Source: SHVO01 sp050246995
GTDB taxonomy: Bacteria; Pseudomonadota; Alphaproteobacteria; Rhodospirillales; Rhodospirillaceae
Direction of reading: 5' to 3'
DNA: 64,000 nucleotides
Assembly: GCA_050246995.1 (NCBI GenBank)
Contig: JBFWVA010000007.1
Coordinates: 186,001 to 250,000, forward strand
The notes beneath the pieces are model-generated. The model did not search any database, had not been told where the DNA came from, and saw only the letters and a program-made list of their open reading frames with translations. The stretch's first letter is position 1, and each line of letters starts with the position of its first letter. The position numbers were made by a program, and so were the translations under genes. Shown one piece after another: positions 1-8,427 of this stretch.

Positions 1-613
1 TCTTCTTAGACGGCACCGGCAGGCCCTTGAGCCCACCGATCATCAAATCGCTCATCAGCTCGGAAATGGAATCCACCGAGGCCGGACCTTTGGGATCGAA
101 CCAGGTGTGGGTCCAGTTGAGCATGCCGTAAAACAGCATGGCCGCGGGGCGCAGCAATTCGGGCCGCGCCTTCAGCTGCGGCTGTATATCGGCGACGAGA
201 TCGACCACCAGCTGGATCAGACGGCGCTGACGCCCGACGATGATGTCGCGGCGATTAGGCGGCAGATGATAGAGCTCGTTGATGAGCACTTTGTGACGCG
301 CCGCGGCGCCCACATACAGATGCATGAAGGCGTGGATGAGCGCATTGAGCTTGTCGGCCGCGCTGGCGCCGTCCATGGCCGCGATACCCGAAGCGGCGTT
401 GCTCAGGGTCTTGATATGGGAGTCCATGGCTTCGAAGAGGATGTCCTCTTTCGAAGGAAAGTAGTGATAGATGAGCGACTTCGACGTTTTACAGGCGGTC
501 GCGAGGTCGGCCACCGAAGCGCCAAGGAAGCCCTTTTCCGCATAGAGCTGGAGTGCGCGTTCAATAATGAACTCGCGCCGGTCATTGAAATCGGACGCCT
601 GCGTACGTGCCAT
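1..613 (-). CDS. TetR/AcrR-family transcriptional regulator (3' end outside window)
   Basis: Minus-strand frame open from the ATG at 613 to the window edge, 204 codons with no stop, so the C-terminus is cut off. The N-terminal 60 residues form a TetR helix-turn-helix with the recognition segment KSLIYHYFPSKEDIL. The rest is a helical ligand-binding domain, ending in the visible part with a tryptophan-rich stretch (LNWTHTWFDPKG). It lies 69 bp downstream of the paaY-like gene on the same strand. TetR proteins of this type often repress acyl-CoA or phenylacetate catabolic genes by sensing a CoA thioester. A PaaR-like role is an inference from the PaaY neighbour, not something seen in the protein. 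Confidence 0.85.
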   Translation of the reverse strand, partial: MARTQASDFNDRREFIIERALQLYAEKGFLGASVADLATACKTSKSLIYHYFPSKEDILFEAMDSHIKTLSNAASGIAAMDGASAADKLNALIHAFMHLYVGAAARHKVLINELYHLPPNRRDIIVGRQRRLIQLVVDLVADIQPQLKARPELLRPAAMLFYGMLNWTHTWFDPKGPASVDSISELMSDLMIGGLKGLPVPSKK

Positions 614-682
614 ATAAAGGTAGCCCCCTAGCGGGGGATTCGTAGGCTATCTGACCCGAGGTATCAACCCTGGGGAAGATAG

Positions 683-1285
683 TTACGAGTTACGCTTCAG
701 GTCCGTGAGCGGAACGTAACCACCGGAACGTTGAGGCCGGTTCGCTTCGACAGCCGCCAAGGGGCTGCATTCCTTCAAGGTAGCGCGGCTTTGTTTGGCC
801 AGGATCTGGTATTCCACCGTGCCCTGGGCCTTCCACTCGATCTCTTGCGCCGTCAAAGGACGGATGATCTTTGCGGGAATTCCCGCCGCGAGCATGCGCG
901 CGGGGATTTCAAAGCTGGCCTTCACGAAGCTGGCGGCGGCGACAAACGCTTCTTCACTGACCACCGCGCGGTCCATGACGACGGCGTTCATGCCGACCAA
1001 CGCATTCCGTTTCACGAGGCAGCCGTGCAGGATCGCGCCGTGGCCGATATGGCCGTTCACTTCCACGCGCGCCTCCGCGCCCGGGAAAGAGTGCATCACG
1101 CAGTTATCTTGGATGTTCGAGCCTTCCTCGAGGGTCACTGTGCCGAAGTCGCCGCGTAAAGACGCGCCGGGACCGACATAGACGCCGGGACCAATGATCA
1201 CGTCGCCGATCAAAACGGCCGTCGGGTGAACGAAGGCCGTCGGATCGACGACGGGAATGAAGTTCTCGAACGAATAGACCGGCAT
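683..1285 (-). CDS. paaY: PaaY-like gamma-carbonic-anhydrase-fold protein (thioesterase of phenylacetate pathway type)
   Basis: 200 aa, close to the usual ~196-200 of PaaY. The left-handed beta-helix hexapeptides fill residues 15-150. The segments HPTAVLIGDVI, GVYVGPGASLRGDFG and NALVGMNAVVMD follow E. coli PaaY nearly residue for residue. Candidate metal ligands are the His in NCVMHSFP and two in GHIGHGAILHG. PaaY hydrolyses inhibitory CoA thioesters formed during phenylacetate breakdown; the related CaiE acts on carnitine intermediates. It starts 15 bp after the E2 gene, so it is very likely in the oxoacid dehydrogenase operon. That setting is unusual for PaaY, and its substrate here may be a branched or aryl acyl-CoA. 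No paaABCDE genes are in the window. Confidence 0.88.
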   Translation of the reverse strand: MPVYSFENFIPVVDPTAFVHPTAVLIGDVIIGPGVYVGPGASLRGDFGTVTLEEGSNIQDNCVMHSFPGAEARVEVNGHIGHGAILHGCLVKRNALVGMNAVVMDRAVVSEEAFVAAASFVKASFEIPARMLAAGIPAKIIRPLTAQEIEWKAQGTVEYQILAKQSRATLKECSPLAAVEANRPQRSGGYVPLTDLKRNS

Positions 1286-1300
1286 TGAAGGGCCTTTTGT

Positions 1301-2554
1301 TTAGTCCGCCGAGCGCCAGCCTTCGATCACATCGACCCACTTCTTGAGGAACATGTTGGTCTGGTGACCGTCGATCACGCGGTGATCGATGGTAAGCGAC
1401 ACGTAAGCCATCGGACGGATTTGGATCGTATCCTGTCCGTCGACTTCGCGCACTATCACACGTTTCTCGAGCTTGCCGATGCCGAGGATCGCCGACTGCG
1501 GCTGGTTGATAATGATCGGCGCGGCCAGGAGGCTGCCCGACACGCCGTGGTTGGAGATGGTGAAGGTGCCGCCCGAGACGTCGGCCCGTTGCAGTTTGCC
1601 GGTACGCGCACGGTGGGTCAGGTCAGCGAGCTGGCGCGAGATACCGTTCAAGGAAAGGATCTGCGCCTTGTGGATCACGGGCACAACCAGGCCTTCGTCG
1701 CCCAGCGCCGTGCCGACGCCGATGTTGATGTCGTCGAACACTTCGACCGCATCCGCATGCCAGCGGCTGTTGATGACCGGCACTGTTTGCAGCGCTTCGA
1801 CGCAAGCCGCGACGAAGTAAGCGGTGTAGGTAAGGTTCGCGTACTCGGCGCCGCCCTTGGCTTTCTTCTTTTTGCGGTCGGCGATGATGGCGCTGAAATC
1901 CACCTCGAACACCGCCGTGACGTGCGGCGCTGTCGCGACGCTGTGCGCCATATGCTCGGCGATGGCGCGACGGATGTTGGTGTGCGGGATCAGACGGCCG
2001 CCGGCGGTCGGCGTGCCTTGCGGCTTAGCGGCGGCCGGAACGGCGCCGCGCGCCGGAGCCGCCTTGGCGCCGCCGCTCTGAACATAAGCGAGCACGTCGG
2101 TGTGGGTGACGCGGCCTCCGCGGCCCGTGCCCTGGATGTTCTTCGGATCGACATTGTGTTCGGCGATCAGACGGCGCACCGTCGGCGACAGACCAAGCGC
2201 GGGGCCGGTTTCGCCCGCATGCGCACGATCACGCGGCGCGAGCGGCGCCGGCGGCGCCTTGGCATCGGAGGCCGACACAGGGGTCGCTGCCGGCGCAGGC
2301 GCGGCGGCGGGCTTAGGCGCACCCGATGAGATGCGTCCGATCAGCGTGCCGGGCGTGACGTCGGAGCCGACTTCGATAGGGAGTTGCTCGAGCGCGCCCG
2401 TGACGGGCGCGACGATTTCCATGGTGACTTTGTCGGTCTCGAGTTCCGCGACCGGCTCGTCCACTTTGACCTGCACACCGGCGGCTTTCAGCCAACCCTT
2501 GAATTTGAAGCGCGTGCCCTCGGTCTGTTCGGACGGAACGATGATATCGGTCAT
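1301..2554 (-). CDS. Dihydrolipoamide acyltransferase, E2 of a 2-oxoacid dehydrogenase complex
   Basis: 417 aa. One N-terminal lipoyl domain (about 1-78) carries the modified lysine, Lys42, in ELETDKVTMEI. An Ala/Pro-rich linker follows. The peripheral subunit-binding domain (about 121-156, LSPTVRRLIAEH ... GTGRGGRVTHTDV) docks E1 or E3. The acyltransferase core (about 190-417) has the catalytic DHRVIDG, with His391 and Asp395. It transfers the acyl group from lipoyl to CoA in the cytoplasm. The gene begins 11 bp after the E1 gene. With a fused branched-chain-like E1 and Lrp control, branched-chain keto acids are the likeliest substrate. The E3 lipoamide dehydrogenase must be encoded elsewhere. 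Confidence 0.93.
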   Translation of the reverse strand: MTDIIVPSEQTEGTRFKFKGWLKAAGVQVKVDEPVAELETDKVTMEIVAPVTGALEQLPIEVGSDVTPGTLIGRISSGAPKPAAAPAPAATPVSASDAKAPPAPLAPRDRAHAGETGPALGLSPTVRRLIAEHNVDPKNIQGTGRGGRVTHTDVLAYVQSGGAKAAPARGAVPAAAKPQGTPTAGGRLIPHTNIRRAIAEHMAHSVATAPHVTAVFEVDFSAIIADRKKKKAKGGAEYANLTYTAYFVAACVEALQTVPVINSRWHADAVEVFDDINIGVGTALGDEGLVVPVIHKAQILSLNGISRQLADLTHRARTGKLQRADVSGGTFTISNHGVSGSLLAAPIIINQPQSAILGIGKLEKRVIVREVDGQDTIQIRPMAYVSLTIDHRVIDGHQTNMFLKKWVDVIEGWRSAD

Positions 2555-2565
2555 AGCGCCCTCCC

Positions 2566-4665
2566 CTAGAACGTCACGAGATCGACGATGGCGTCGCGAA
2601 TCGTATCGACGCCGGGAACCGCAGCCTGCAAGAGCACGGGATTATAGGGGCTGGGGATATCCGGCATGGTGAGGCGCTCCGGCGGCGCGTCGAGATCGAG
2701 GAAACATTCGCGGCTGACGACCGCGACGATTTCCGCGCCAAAACCAGCGGTCGCATTGTCTTCGTGGACAACCAGGCAACGCTTGGTTTTACGCACGGAT
2801 TCAAGCACCGCTTCCTTATCCCAGGGCATCAGCGTGCGCAGATCGATGACGTCCGCGGTATAACCCGACGCCTTCGCGGCTTCTTCACAACGATCGACCA
2901 TGGCGCCCCAGGCGACCAGCGTGATGTGCTCGCCGGTCATGGTCTTGGTGGCCTTGCCGAACGGGACGACATAGTCGTCGCCCGGATACGGACGGCGCGA
3001 CCAGGCATGGTCGAGCATCGCGCGATGCTCGAAGAACACGACCGGATCGTTGCCACGCAGAGCCGCGCGCAGGAGGCCAACCGCGTCTTCGGCGTTCGAC
3101 GGCACCGCGACTTTCCAGCCGATGGCGTGCACCCATTGCACTTCGTTGGTTTGGCTATGCCACGGATCGCCGCACTTGGAGAAACCACCGGCCATGCGCA
3201 CGACCATCGGCGCGGCAAAGCGGTTGCCGGTTCTCCAGCGAAGAGTGCCGCAGTCGTTGAGCTGCTCGACGGCGGGCTCGGCGTATTTGCGGAACTGAAT
3301 TTCCGGAACCGGCAGCAGGCCGGCCATGGCCATCCCGACAGCGCGGCCGATGATGCCTTCTTCGGACAAGCTGGTGTCGAATACGCGCTGATCGCCGAAC
3401 TTGTCCTGGAGGCCCATGGTCACGGCATGGACGCCGCCCTTGGGCCCGACGTCTTCGCCGAACAGGACCATCTTGGGATTGGTCGCGAGCTCGACTTCAA
3501 GCGTGCGGCGGATGGCCGTGACCATGTTGATACGCGGGCCTTGCGGATTGGCGATCTCGGTGGACGCCGGGAACTGGTGGCCGGAGGTCGCAAGGCCGCC
3601 GATCTGCTGCACCTCGGGTTTGCCGTTCTCGTCGACTTCCGCGAAGACGTGTCGCTTGAGCTGCTTCGTGTCGAGATTCGGACGGTTCGAGGCGGCTTCG
3701 AGCGCGACTTGGACGTCACGGCCGGCCTGTTCCTCAAGCTCCGCCCACTTCTTTTCCGAGAAGACGGACGGCACGAGGAAGGCCTTCAACTTCGGCAGCG
3801 GATCACGCGTTCTTTCTTCGGCGATGCGCTCGGCGCCCTTGTAGGCTTGCGTATCCTGGCCCGAGTGACCGGCGAGACGCGGCACCGTCAGGCGCAGGAG
3901 CGCGGGACCTTGGCGGTCGCGCACATGCGTGGTCGCTTCGTTCACGAGGCGCGCGGCTTCGGCCGGATCGGTACCGTCGCCGTTGAAGATGGTGAGGTTC
4001 TTGAAGCTCGCGAGGTTCAGCGCGATGTTTGCGCCCGGCGTCTGGAAGGTCGACGGCACCGAGATGCCGTAGCCGTTGTCTTCGATATAGAAAAGCATGG
4101 GCAGCTTGAGGGTGGTCGCGATGGTGAGCGACGCCCAGAAGCCGTTGGTGGCGACGGATGCGTCGCCGCCAAGCACGACGGCGATGGCGTTGCCGACGTT
4201 CTTGTCCTTCAGCACGTTGCGATAATATTCGATCGCCTGCGCCCAACCGGCCGTCGGCGTGTACTGCGTGCCGACGCCGCCCGCCATCGGCAGGCCCTTG
4301 GCGCCGCCCGGGTTCGGGAAATTGAACACGGTGCCGACGTCCTTGCCGTCGCTGTATCCGCCGACCTTCATCAGGGTCGCGGCCATTACTTCTTCAAGCG
4401 GAATGCCAAGGCCAAGCAAAAGCGGACGCGAGCGGTAATATCCCGCGGCGGCGTCATAAGCGTGAGTCAGACGCTGCGAGAGAATGATCTGCGCGAGATC
4501 GTGGCCGCGGCCCGAGAACTGGTAGAACATCTTGCGTTCGGGAAGCAGCTTCTGCTCTTCGATATCGTCGAGCCTGCGCGACAGAAACAACGCACGCGCC
4601 ACCTTCTCCCAATCCACGCTCGCCGTGACGTTATGATCGGCTTTGACAGCCTGAGTCTTGGCCAT
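2566..4665 (-). CDS. Fused alpha-beta E1 of a branched-chain-type 2-oxoacid dehydrogenase
   Basis: 699 aa. The alpha-type half (about 20-345) has the thiamine diphosphate/Mg site, GGD at 166-168 and Asn197 in EDNGYGIS. The beta-type half (about 365-699) begins near INMVTAIRRTLE and has LFGEDVGPKGG and FDTSLSEEGIIG. It decarboxylates a 2-oxoacid and acylates the lipoyl group of E2. In many bacteria the two halves are separate genes. The start is the ATG at 4665, because GGGAGGAG lies just upstream; a longer frame from a TTG at 4680 would run through that site. It is first in the minus operon E1-E2-paaY-tetR and divergent from an Lrp gene whose operators lie near its promoter. Confidence 0.93.
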   Translation of the reverse strand: MAKTQAVKADHNVTASVDWEKVARALFLSRRLDDIEEQKLLPERKMFYQFSGRGHDLAQIILSQRLTHAYDAAAGYYRSRPLLLGLGIPLEEVMAATLMKVGGYSDGKDVGTVFNFPNPGGAKGLPMAGGVGTQYTPTAGWAQAIEYYRNVLKDKNVGNAIAVVLGGDASVATNGFWASLTIATTLKLPMLFYIEDNGYGISVPSTFQTPGANIALNLASFKNLTIFNGDGTDPAEAARLVNEATTHVRDRQGPALLRLTVPRLAGHSGQDTQAYKGAERIAEERTRDPLPKLKAFLVPSVFSEKKWAELEEQAGRDVQVALEAASNRPNLDTKQLKRHVFAEVDENGKPEVQQIGGLATSGHQFPASTEIANPQGPRINMVTAIRRTLEVELATNPKMVLFGEDVGPKGGVHAVTMGLQDKFGDQRVFDTSLSEEGIIGRAVGMAMAGLLPVPEIQFRKYAEPAVEQLNDCGTLRWRTGNRFAAPMVVRMAGGFSKCGDPWHSQTNEVQWVHAIGWKVAVPSNAEDAVGLLRAALRGNDPVVFFEHRAMLDHAWSRRPYPGDDYVVPFGKATKTMTGEHITLVAWGAMVDRCEEAAKASGYTADVIDLRTLMPWDKEAVLESVRKTKRCLVVHEDNATAGFGAEIVAVVSRECFLDLDAPPERLTMPDIPSPYNPVLLQAAVPGVDTIRDAIVDLVTF

Positions 4666-4753
4666 GCGTTCTCCTCCCAAACATTCCTAACCTTGGGAAA
4701 AGTGTACCGGGGGAGCGGGGAGGCGATCTCGGCGAAATCATGAGCAATTACAT

Positions 4754-4806
4754 ATAAATAGTGATATATTCACACCAAATTTCCATAAATAGTGTGATTT
4801 TCACTA
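4754..4806. promoter_or_regulatory. Paired Lrp/AsnC-like operator between the E1 operon and the lrp gene
   Basis: An AT-rich island in GC-rich DNA. The 10-mer ATAAATAGTG occurs at 4754-4763 and again at 4785-4794, exactly 31 bp apart, about three helical turns. Each copy opens a small palindrome: GTGA-N5-TCAC at 4761-4773, and TAGTG-N7-CACTA at 4790-4806. The second runs into the lrp start codon at 4806. Same-face paired palindromes in a divergent spacer fit an Lrp/AsnC octamer binding site for autoregulation and control of the E1 operon. Binding itself is inference. Confidence 0.6.
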
Positions 4807-5279
4807 TGATTGAGCTTGATAGCGCCGATATCCGCATCTTGAAACTTCTCCAGAGCGAAGGGCGGATCGCCGTCGTCGATCTGGCCGAGCGCGTGAACTT
4901 GTCCGCGACGGCGTGTCACAAGCGCATCGACAAATTGGAGAGGGCCGGGGTGATCGTCGGCTACGGCGCCAACGTCTCCTTGCGCGCGATCGGCTATCAG
5001 GTGGAAGCCTTCGTCGCCGTGACGATCGACCGGCAGGCAAAGGTGACCGCCGACAGTTTCATGGTCGAGATCAAGAAACTGGAAAACTTGCGCGCCTGCT
5101 ATCTGCTGTCGGGCGACACCGACTTCCTCCTCCACGTGATCGCGCCCGACCTCGACGCCTATACGCGCGGTGTCCTGAACCAAATCATGACCCTGCCCGG
5201 CGCGCAGGCCGTGCGCACTTCCTTCGTTCTGGACAAGATGGTCTCGACGGCGCCGCTCACGCCGCTCGCACAGAGCTAA
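4806..5279 (+). CDS. Lrp/AsnC-family transcriptional regulator
   Basis: 157 aa from the ATG at 4806. A longer frame from 4761 would add 15 residues encoded by the operator, which is unlikely. The N-terminal winged HTH (about 5-60) includes LDSADIRILKLLQ and ATACHKRIDKLERAGVI. The C-terminal RAM effector domain (about 70-150) includes LLSGDTDFLLHVI. Lrp/AsnC proteins bind amino acids or keto acids and act as octamers. Divergent orientation to the dehydrogenase operon suggests a BkdR-like local regulator responding to a branched-chain amino acid. Its stop codon directly abuts that of the converging second lrp gene. Confidence 0.93.
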   Translation: MIELDSADIRILKLLQSEGRIAVVDLAERVNLSATACHKRIDKLERAGVIVGYGANVSLRAIGYQVEAFVAVTIDRQAKVTADSFMVEIKKLENLRACYLLSGDTDFLLHVIAPDLDAYTRGVLNQIMTLPGAQAVRTSFVLDKMVSTAPLTPLAQS

Positions 5280-5753
5280 TTACCGGCGCGTCAGCGGCAA
5301 CGCGGTCGTCATTTTCACTTCGGAGAGGCTCACGAACGTCGAGGCCTCCCGGACGCCCGGACAGCATGAGAGCTTCTTGAAGTAGAAGTCCTCGTAGGCG
5401 TGAAGATCGGGCGTGACCACGCGCAGCAGAAAATCAAAATCGCCGAGCAGGACATGACACTCGAGCACCTCCGGCATAGTTTTCATGCGTTCGGTGAAGC
5501 CGCGGATGTACTGCGGATCGTGCTGCCGTACGTTCACCTTCACGAAGAACTGCGTGCGCATGTCGAGCTTGTCGCGGTTCAGCACCGCGACCGTCTTTTT
5601 CACGTAGCCTTCCGCAGTAAGGCGTTTGATGCGGTTGCCGCACGTGGAGGTGGAAACGCCGACAACCTCGGAAATCTCGGCGGAGGAGCGCGAGGCGTCC
5701 TCCTGCAGTTCAGCGAGGATCTTAAGATCGACTTTGTCGAGCCCGCCCGCCAT
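5280..5753 (-). CDS. Second Lrp/AsnC-family transcriptional regulator
   Basis: 157 aa. HTH (LDKVDLKILAELQ, TSTCGNRIKRL) is followed by a RAM domain (VLLGDFDFLLRVVTPDL). The two Lrp proteins are clearly diverged from each other, so this is not a recent duplication. It is the last gene of the minus-strand operon NMO-GST-hydroxyacid dehydrogenase-lrp, starting 6 bp after the dehydrogenase stop. Its TAA complement occupies 5280-5282, immediately next to the opposing lrp stop at 5277-5279, so the converging transcripts overlap with no room for a terminator between them. The effector is unknown. Confidence 0.92.
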   Translation of the reverse strand: MAGGLDKVDLKILAELQEDASRSSAEISEVVGVSTSTCGNRIKRLTAEGYVKKTVAVLNRDKLDMRTQFFVKVNVRQHDPQYIRGFTERMKTMPEVLECHVLLGDFDFLLRVVTPDLHAYEDFYFKKLSCCPGVREASTFVSLSEVKMTTALPLTRR

Positions 5754-5759
5754 GGACCG

Positions 5760-6713
5760 CTAGTATCCGCGCACGAGATCGACAATGCCCGCGGGCTTCT
5801 GGCCGCGCTCGAGGCTGGCAACGTCCTTGAACACCTGCGGAATGATGGTCAGCGGGTTGGAGTCCGCCGCGACGTGCGGCGTGATCAGAACGTTATCCAT
5901 CGCCCATAGCGGACTATCGGCGGGCAGCGGCTCGGGCGTGAACACGTCCAGCACCGCGCCATGCAACACGCCCGACGTCAGCGCCGCGATCAGATCGTTT
6001 TGGACAACGGTGTCGCCGCGCCCCGCATTGACGAAGTACTTGGGACCGGGCCGGCGGCGGCCGAGTTGCTCTAACACGCTCTTATCAACGAGGCCGGTGG
6101 TTTCATCGGTGCGCGGCAGCACATTGACCAGAATGTCGATGTCTTCGAGGAACGCGCCAAGCGCTTCGCGGCCCGCATGAACCGGAAACGCAGAGCCGGC
6201 GCGCGCGGAGCGCGCCCAGCCGGTGACCTGGAATCCGAGGGCCTGCAAAGCGCGCCCACTCGCCTGGCCCATGACGCCAGCGCCAAGCAGGCCGACATGC
6301 ACGCTAGAGGCCGCAAGTTGATCGGGCGGATCCCACACACGCTGCTTCTGATGACGCAGATAGAGCGGAATCTGGCGATGCAGATAAAGCGCGGCGAAGG
6401 CCACATACTCGGCCATGCGCGCCGAGAGGTCGGGATCGATGACCCTATAAACCGGCAGATCCGGCCGGCCCTTTAAGGGCGCGAGATGATCCACCCCGGC
6501 GCCGAGCGAGAAGACCGCGCGTGGATCGGGGAACACCGTATAAAGCTTCGGGTCCGCTTTCCACGCGCAGATGACGTAAGGAGAAGATAGTTTGATTGCG
6601 CCATCTTGCGGCCAGAAATGAACCTCGCGTCCGTTCGCGGCAGCTTTGAAGTGCTCACGCCAGGACGAAGGATCCCACGGTCCGACCGCAACAATGATCG
6701 CAAATTGGCTCAG
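5760..6713 (-). CDS. D-2-hydroxyacid dehydrogenase, glyoxylate/hydroxypyruvate reductase A-like
   Basis: 317 aa when read from a CTG at 6713, against about 310 for the GhrA family. The first ATG/GTG/TTG in frame (GTG at 6536) would remove the first ~59 residues of the fold, including FAIIVAVGPWDP and YVICAWKADPKLYT. The NAD(P) site is GLLGAGVMGQASG. The catalytic residues are Arg in NAGRGD, Glu in FTPEPLP and His in ITPHVAA. The enzyme reduces short 2-oxoacids such as glyoxylate or hydroxypyruvate. The CTG overlaps the GST stop (CTGA), with GAAGG six bases upstream, implying translational coupling. Function is secure at family level only. Confidence 0.82.
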   Translation of the reverse strand: MSQFAIIVAVGPWDPSSWREHFKAAANGREVHFWPQDGAIKLSSPYVICAWKADPKLYTVFPDPRAVFSLGAGVDHLAPLKGRPDLPVYRVIDPDLSARMAEYVAFAALYLHRQIPLYLRHQKQRVWDPPDQLAASSVHVGLLGAGVMGQASGRALQALGFQVTGWARSARAGSAFPVHAGREALGAFLEDIDILVNVLPRTDETTGLVDKSVLEQLGRRRPGPKYFVNAGRGDTVVQNDLIAALTSGVLHGAVLDVFTPEPLPADSPLWAMDNVLITPHVAADSNPLTIIPQVFKDVASLERGQKPAGIVDLVRGY

Positions 6714-7321
6714 ATAAGACCTTCGGCTTTCATGGCGGCCTGGGTGTGCGGACGGCCCGCGACACGCACCTGGAACGCCTTCAGCTTAGGCCAAGGACCG
6801 ATGTCGATGCCAGTGAAGTTCGACCAATTGACGACGGTGAACAGATAGGCGTCCGCGATGGTGAATTTTTCGCCGGTCAGGTAAGCGCGATCGCCCATCG
6901 CCTTCTCGACGAAGTCGAAGCGGCTTGCGAGTTTTTCCTTGATGGACTTTTTCTGCTCATCCGTGGTGGCGGGGTTGAACATCGGGCTGAACGTCTTGTG
7001 AATTTCGCTGTTGATAAACACCAGCCATTCGTTGAGGCGGGCGCGCTCGATGGTGCCGGCGCGCGGCGCGAGGTCGGAGCCCGGTTTATTGTCGGCGAGG
7101 AACTGGGTGATCGCTGCGCCTTCCGTGAGCACATCACCGTTGCCGAGACCCAACGCCGGCACATAACCCTTCGGATTGATCTTATAGAAATCCTTCCCGT
7201 CTTCGGTTTCGTGGGTCTTGGTGGAGACCTTCACCAGGCTGAAGTCTTCGCCCAGCTCGCGAAGCACAATGTGAGGAGCGAGGGAGCAAGCGCCGGGCGC
7301 GTAGTAAAGTTGATAAGACAC
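6710..7321 (-). CDS. Beta-class glutathione S-transferase
   Basis: 203 aa. The N-terminal thioredoxin fold has the beta-class signature YYAPGACSLAPHI, with the characteristic cysteine at residue 12. NPKGYVPAL supplies the cis-proline and the LTEGAAITQFL helix follows. The C-terminal all-helical domain (about 90-203) ends with the FTIADAYLF N-capping motif. It is cytoplasmic and conjugates or reduces electrophiles with glutathione. It sits 18 bp after the nitronate monooxygenase gene and overlaps the hydroxyacid dehydrogenase start by 4 bases. The operon looks built to deal with a reactive, possibly nitro-containing, small molecule. Confidence 0.92.
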   Translation of the reverse strand: MSYQLYYAPGACSLAPHIVLRELGEDFSLVKVSTKTHETEDGKDFYKINPKGYVPALGLGNGDVLTEGAAITQFLADNKPGSDLAPRAGTIERARLNEWLVFINSEIHKTFSPMFNPATTDEQKKSIKEKLASRFDFVEKAMGDRAYLTGEKFTIADAYLFTVVNWSNFTGIDIGPWPKLKAFQVRVAGRPHTQAAMKAEGLI

Positions 7322-7339
7322 GAGAGAAGACTCCTGAGA

Positions 7340-8380
7340 TTAGAGGTTGGTGAGATCGGCCATGAGGGCCGGGACGTTATGGTGCTTGAGATTGGGCGCG
7401 GACTGACCGCACCAAATCGAGACAAGATCGGTGCGCTTTTGCGCCCGGGCCGCGGCCTTCAGTTTATTGAGGAACCACACCTGGATCGGATAGGGCGCGA
7501 TATTGCGGGGCATTTCCTCATACAGGCGGTTGCGGATGCCGCGCGCAAGACGGCCTGAATAGGTGCGTGTGAGAACAGTCTGTTGCGCCCGGTCGCTGAA
7601 CAGGGCGGCGCGGTGCTCCGGGCTTGCGCCGGACTCGTCACAGGCAAGGAACGCGGTGCCGACCTGAACGCCCGCGGCGCCCAAGGCGATCGCGGCTTTC
7701 ACCCCGCGCACATCGACCACACCGCCCGCCGCGATCACCGGGACTTTGACGCGCGGCGCGACGATCTGCACGAGCGAGAAGGTGCCCGTCAGCGAGTCTT
7801 CGGACGACGCGAGGAAGGACACGCGGTGACCACCGGCTTCAAGACCCGTGACCGCGATGGCATTCACGCCCGCCTCATCGAGCGCTACCGCTTCGGCGAT
7901 GGTGGTCGCGGTGCCGACGGTGAGGATGCCCTTCTTCCGGCAGCGCGCGAGCTGGTCGGCCGTGGGAATACCGAAGACGAAGCTGAACACCGCGGGCGCA
8001 GCTTCGATCATCGCTTCAAACTGATCGGCGAACGGCGCGTGCAGGCGCTGCGGCCGCTCAGGCTTCGCGACGCCAAGCTCACGGTAGTAAGGCTCGAACA
8101 AGGGCCACAGGCGCTCGAACTCGGTTTCGGTCAGTTCCTCGCCGCCCGGATCGGCGACGGATACCCAAAGATTAAGATTGAACGGATTTGACGTACGCGC
8201 GCGGATGTCGGCGGCGAGTTTCAGGATGTCTTCGGGCGCGAGATGCTCGGCGCCGTAGGATCCGAGGGCGCCAAGGTTGGAAACGCTGCCCGCGAGCAGC
8301 GGGGACGAGAGGCCGCCGCCGAACGGTCCCTGCACGACAGGGTGCTGAAGCCCAAAGCGTTTTGTCATGTCCATGGTCAT
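7340..8380 (-). CDS. Nitronate monooxygenase family FMN enzyme
   Basis: 346 aa TIM-barrel flavoprotein. It opens with the FMN-site segment HPVVQGPFGGGLSSPLL. It carries the family motif GLEAGGHR, whose His is the proposed base, and the phosphate-binding IAAGGVVDVRG and LGAAGVQVGTAFL. Family members oxidise alkyl nitronates such as propionate-3-nitronate; some relatives are enoyl-ACP reductases (FabK) or trans-enoyl reductases. The length and the GGHR motif favour the monooxygenase group. First gene of a four-gene minus operon, divergent from an HxlR regulator 133 bp away that probably controls it. Confidence 0.87.
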   Translation of the reverse strand: MTMDMTKRFGLQHPVVQGPFGGGLSSPLLAGSVSNLGALGSYGAEHLAPEDILKLAADIRARTSNPFNLNLWVSVADPGGEELTETEFERLWPLFEPYYRELGVAKPERPQRLHAPFADQFEAMIEAAPAVFSFVFGIPTADQLARCRKKGILTVGTATTIAEAVALDEAGVNAIAVTGLEAGGHRVSFLASSEDSLTGTFSLVQIVAPRVKVPVIAAGGVVDVRGVKAAIALGAAGVQVGTAFLACDESGASPEHRAALFSDRAQQTVLTRTYSGRLARGIRNRLYEEMPRNIAPYPIQVWFLNKLKAAARAQKRTDLVSIWCGQSAPNLKHHNVPALMADLTNL

Positions 8381-8427
8381 GCCCCGACAGCTAAGCGATG
8401 TGGTTACCTTTGTAAACCAGGTGTCGT

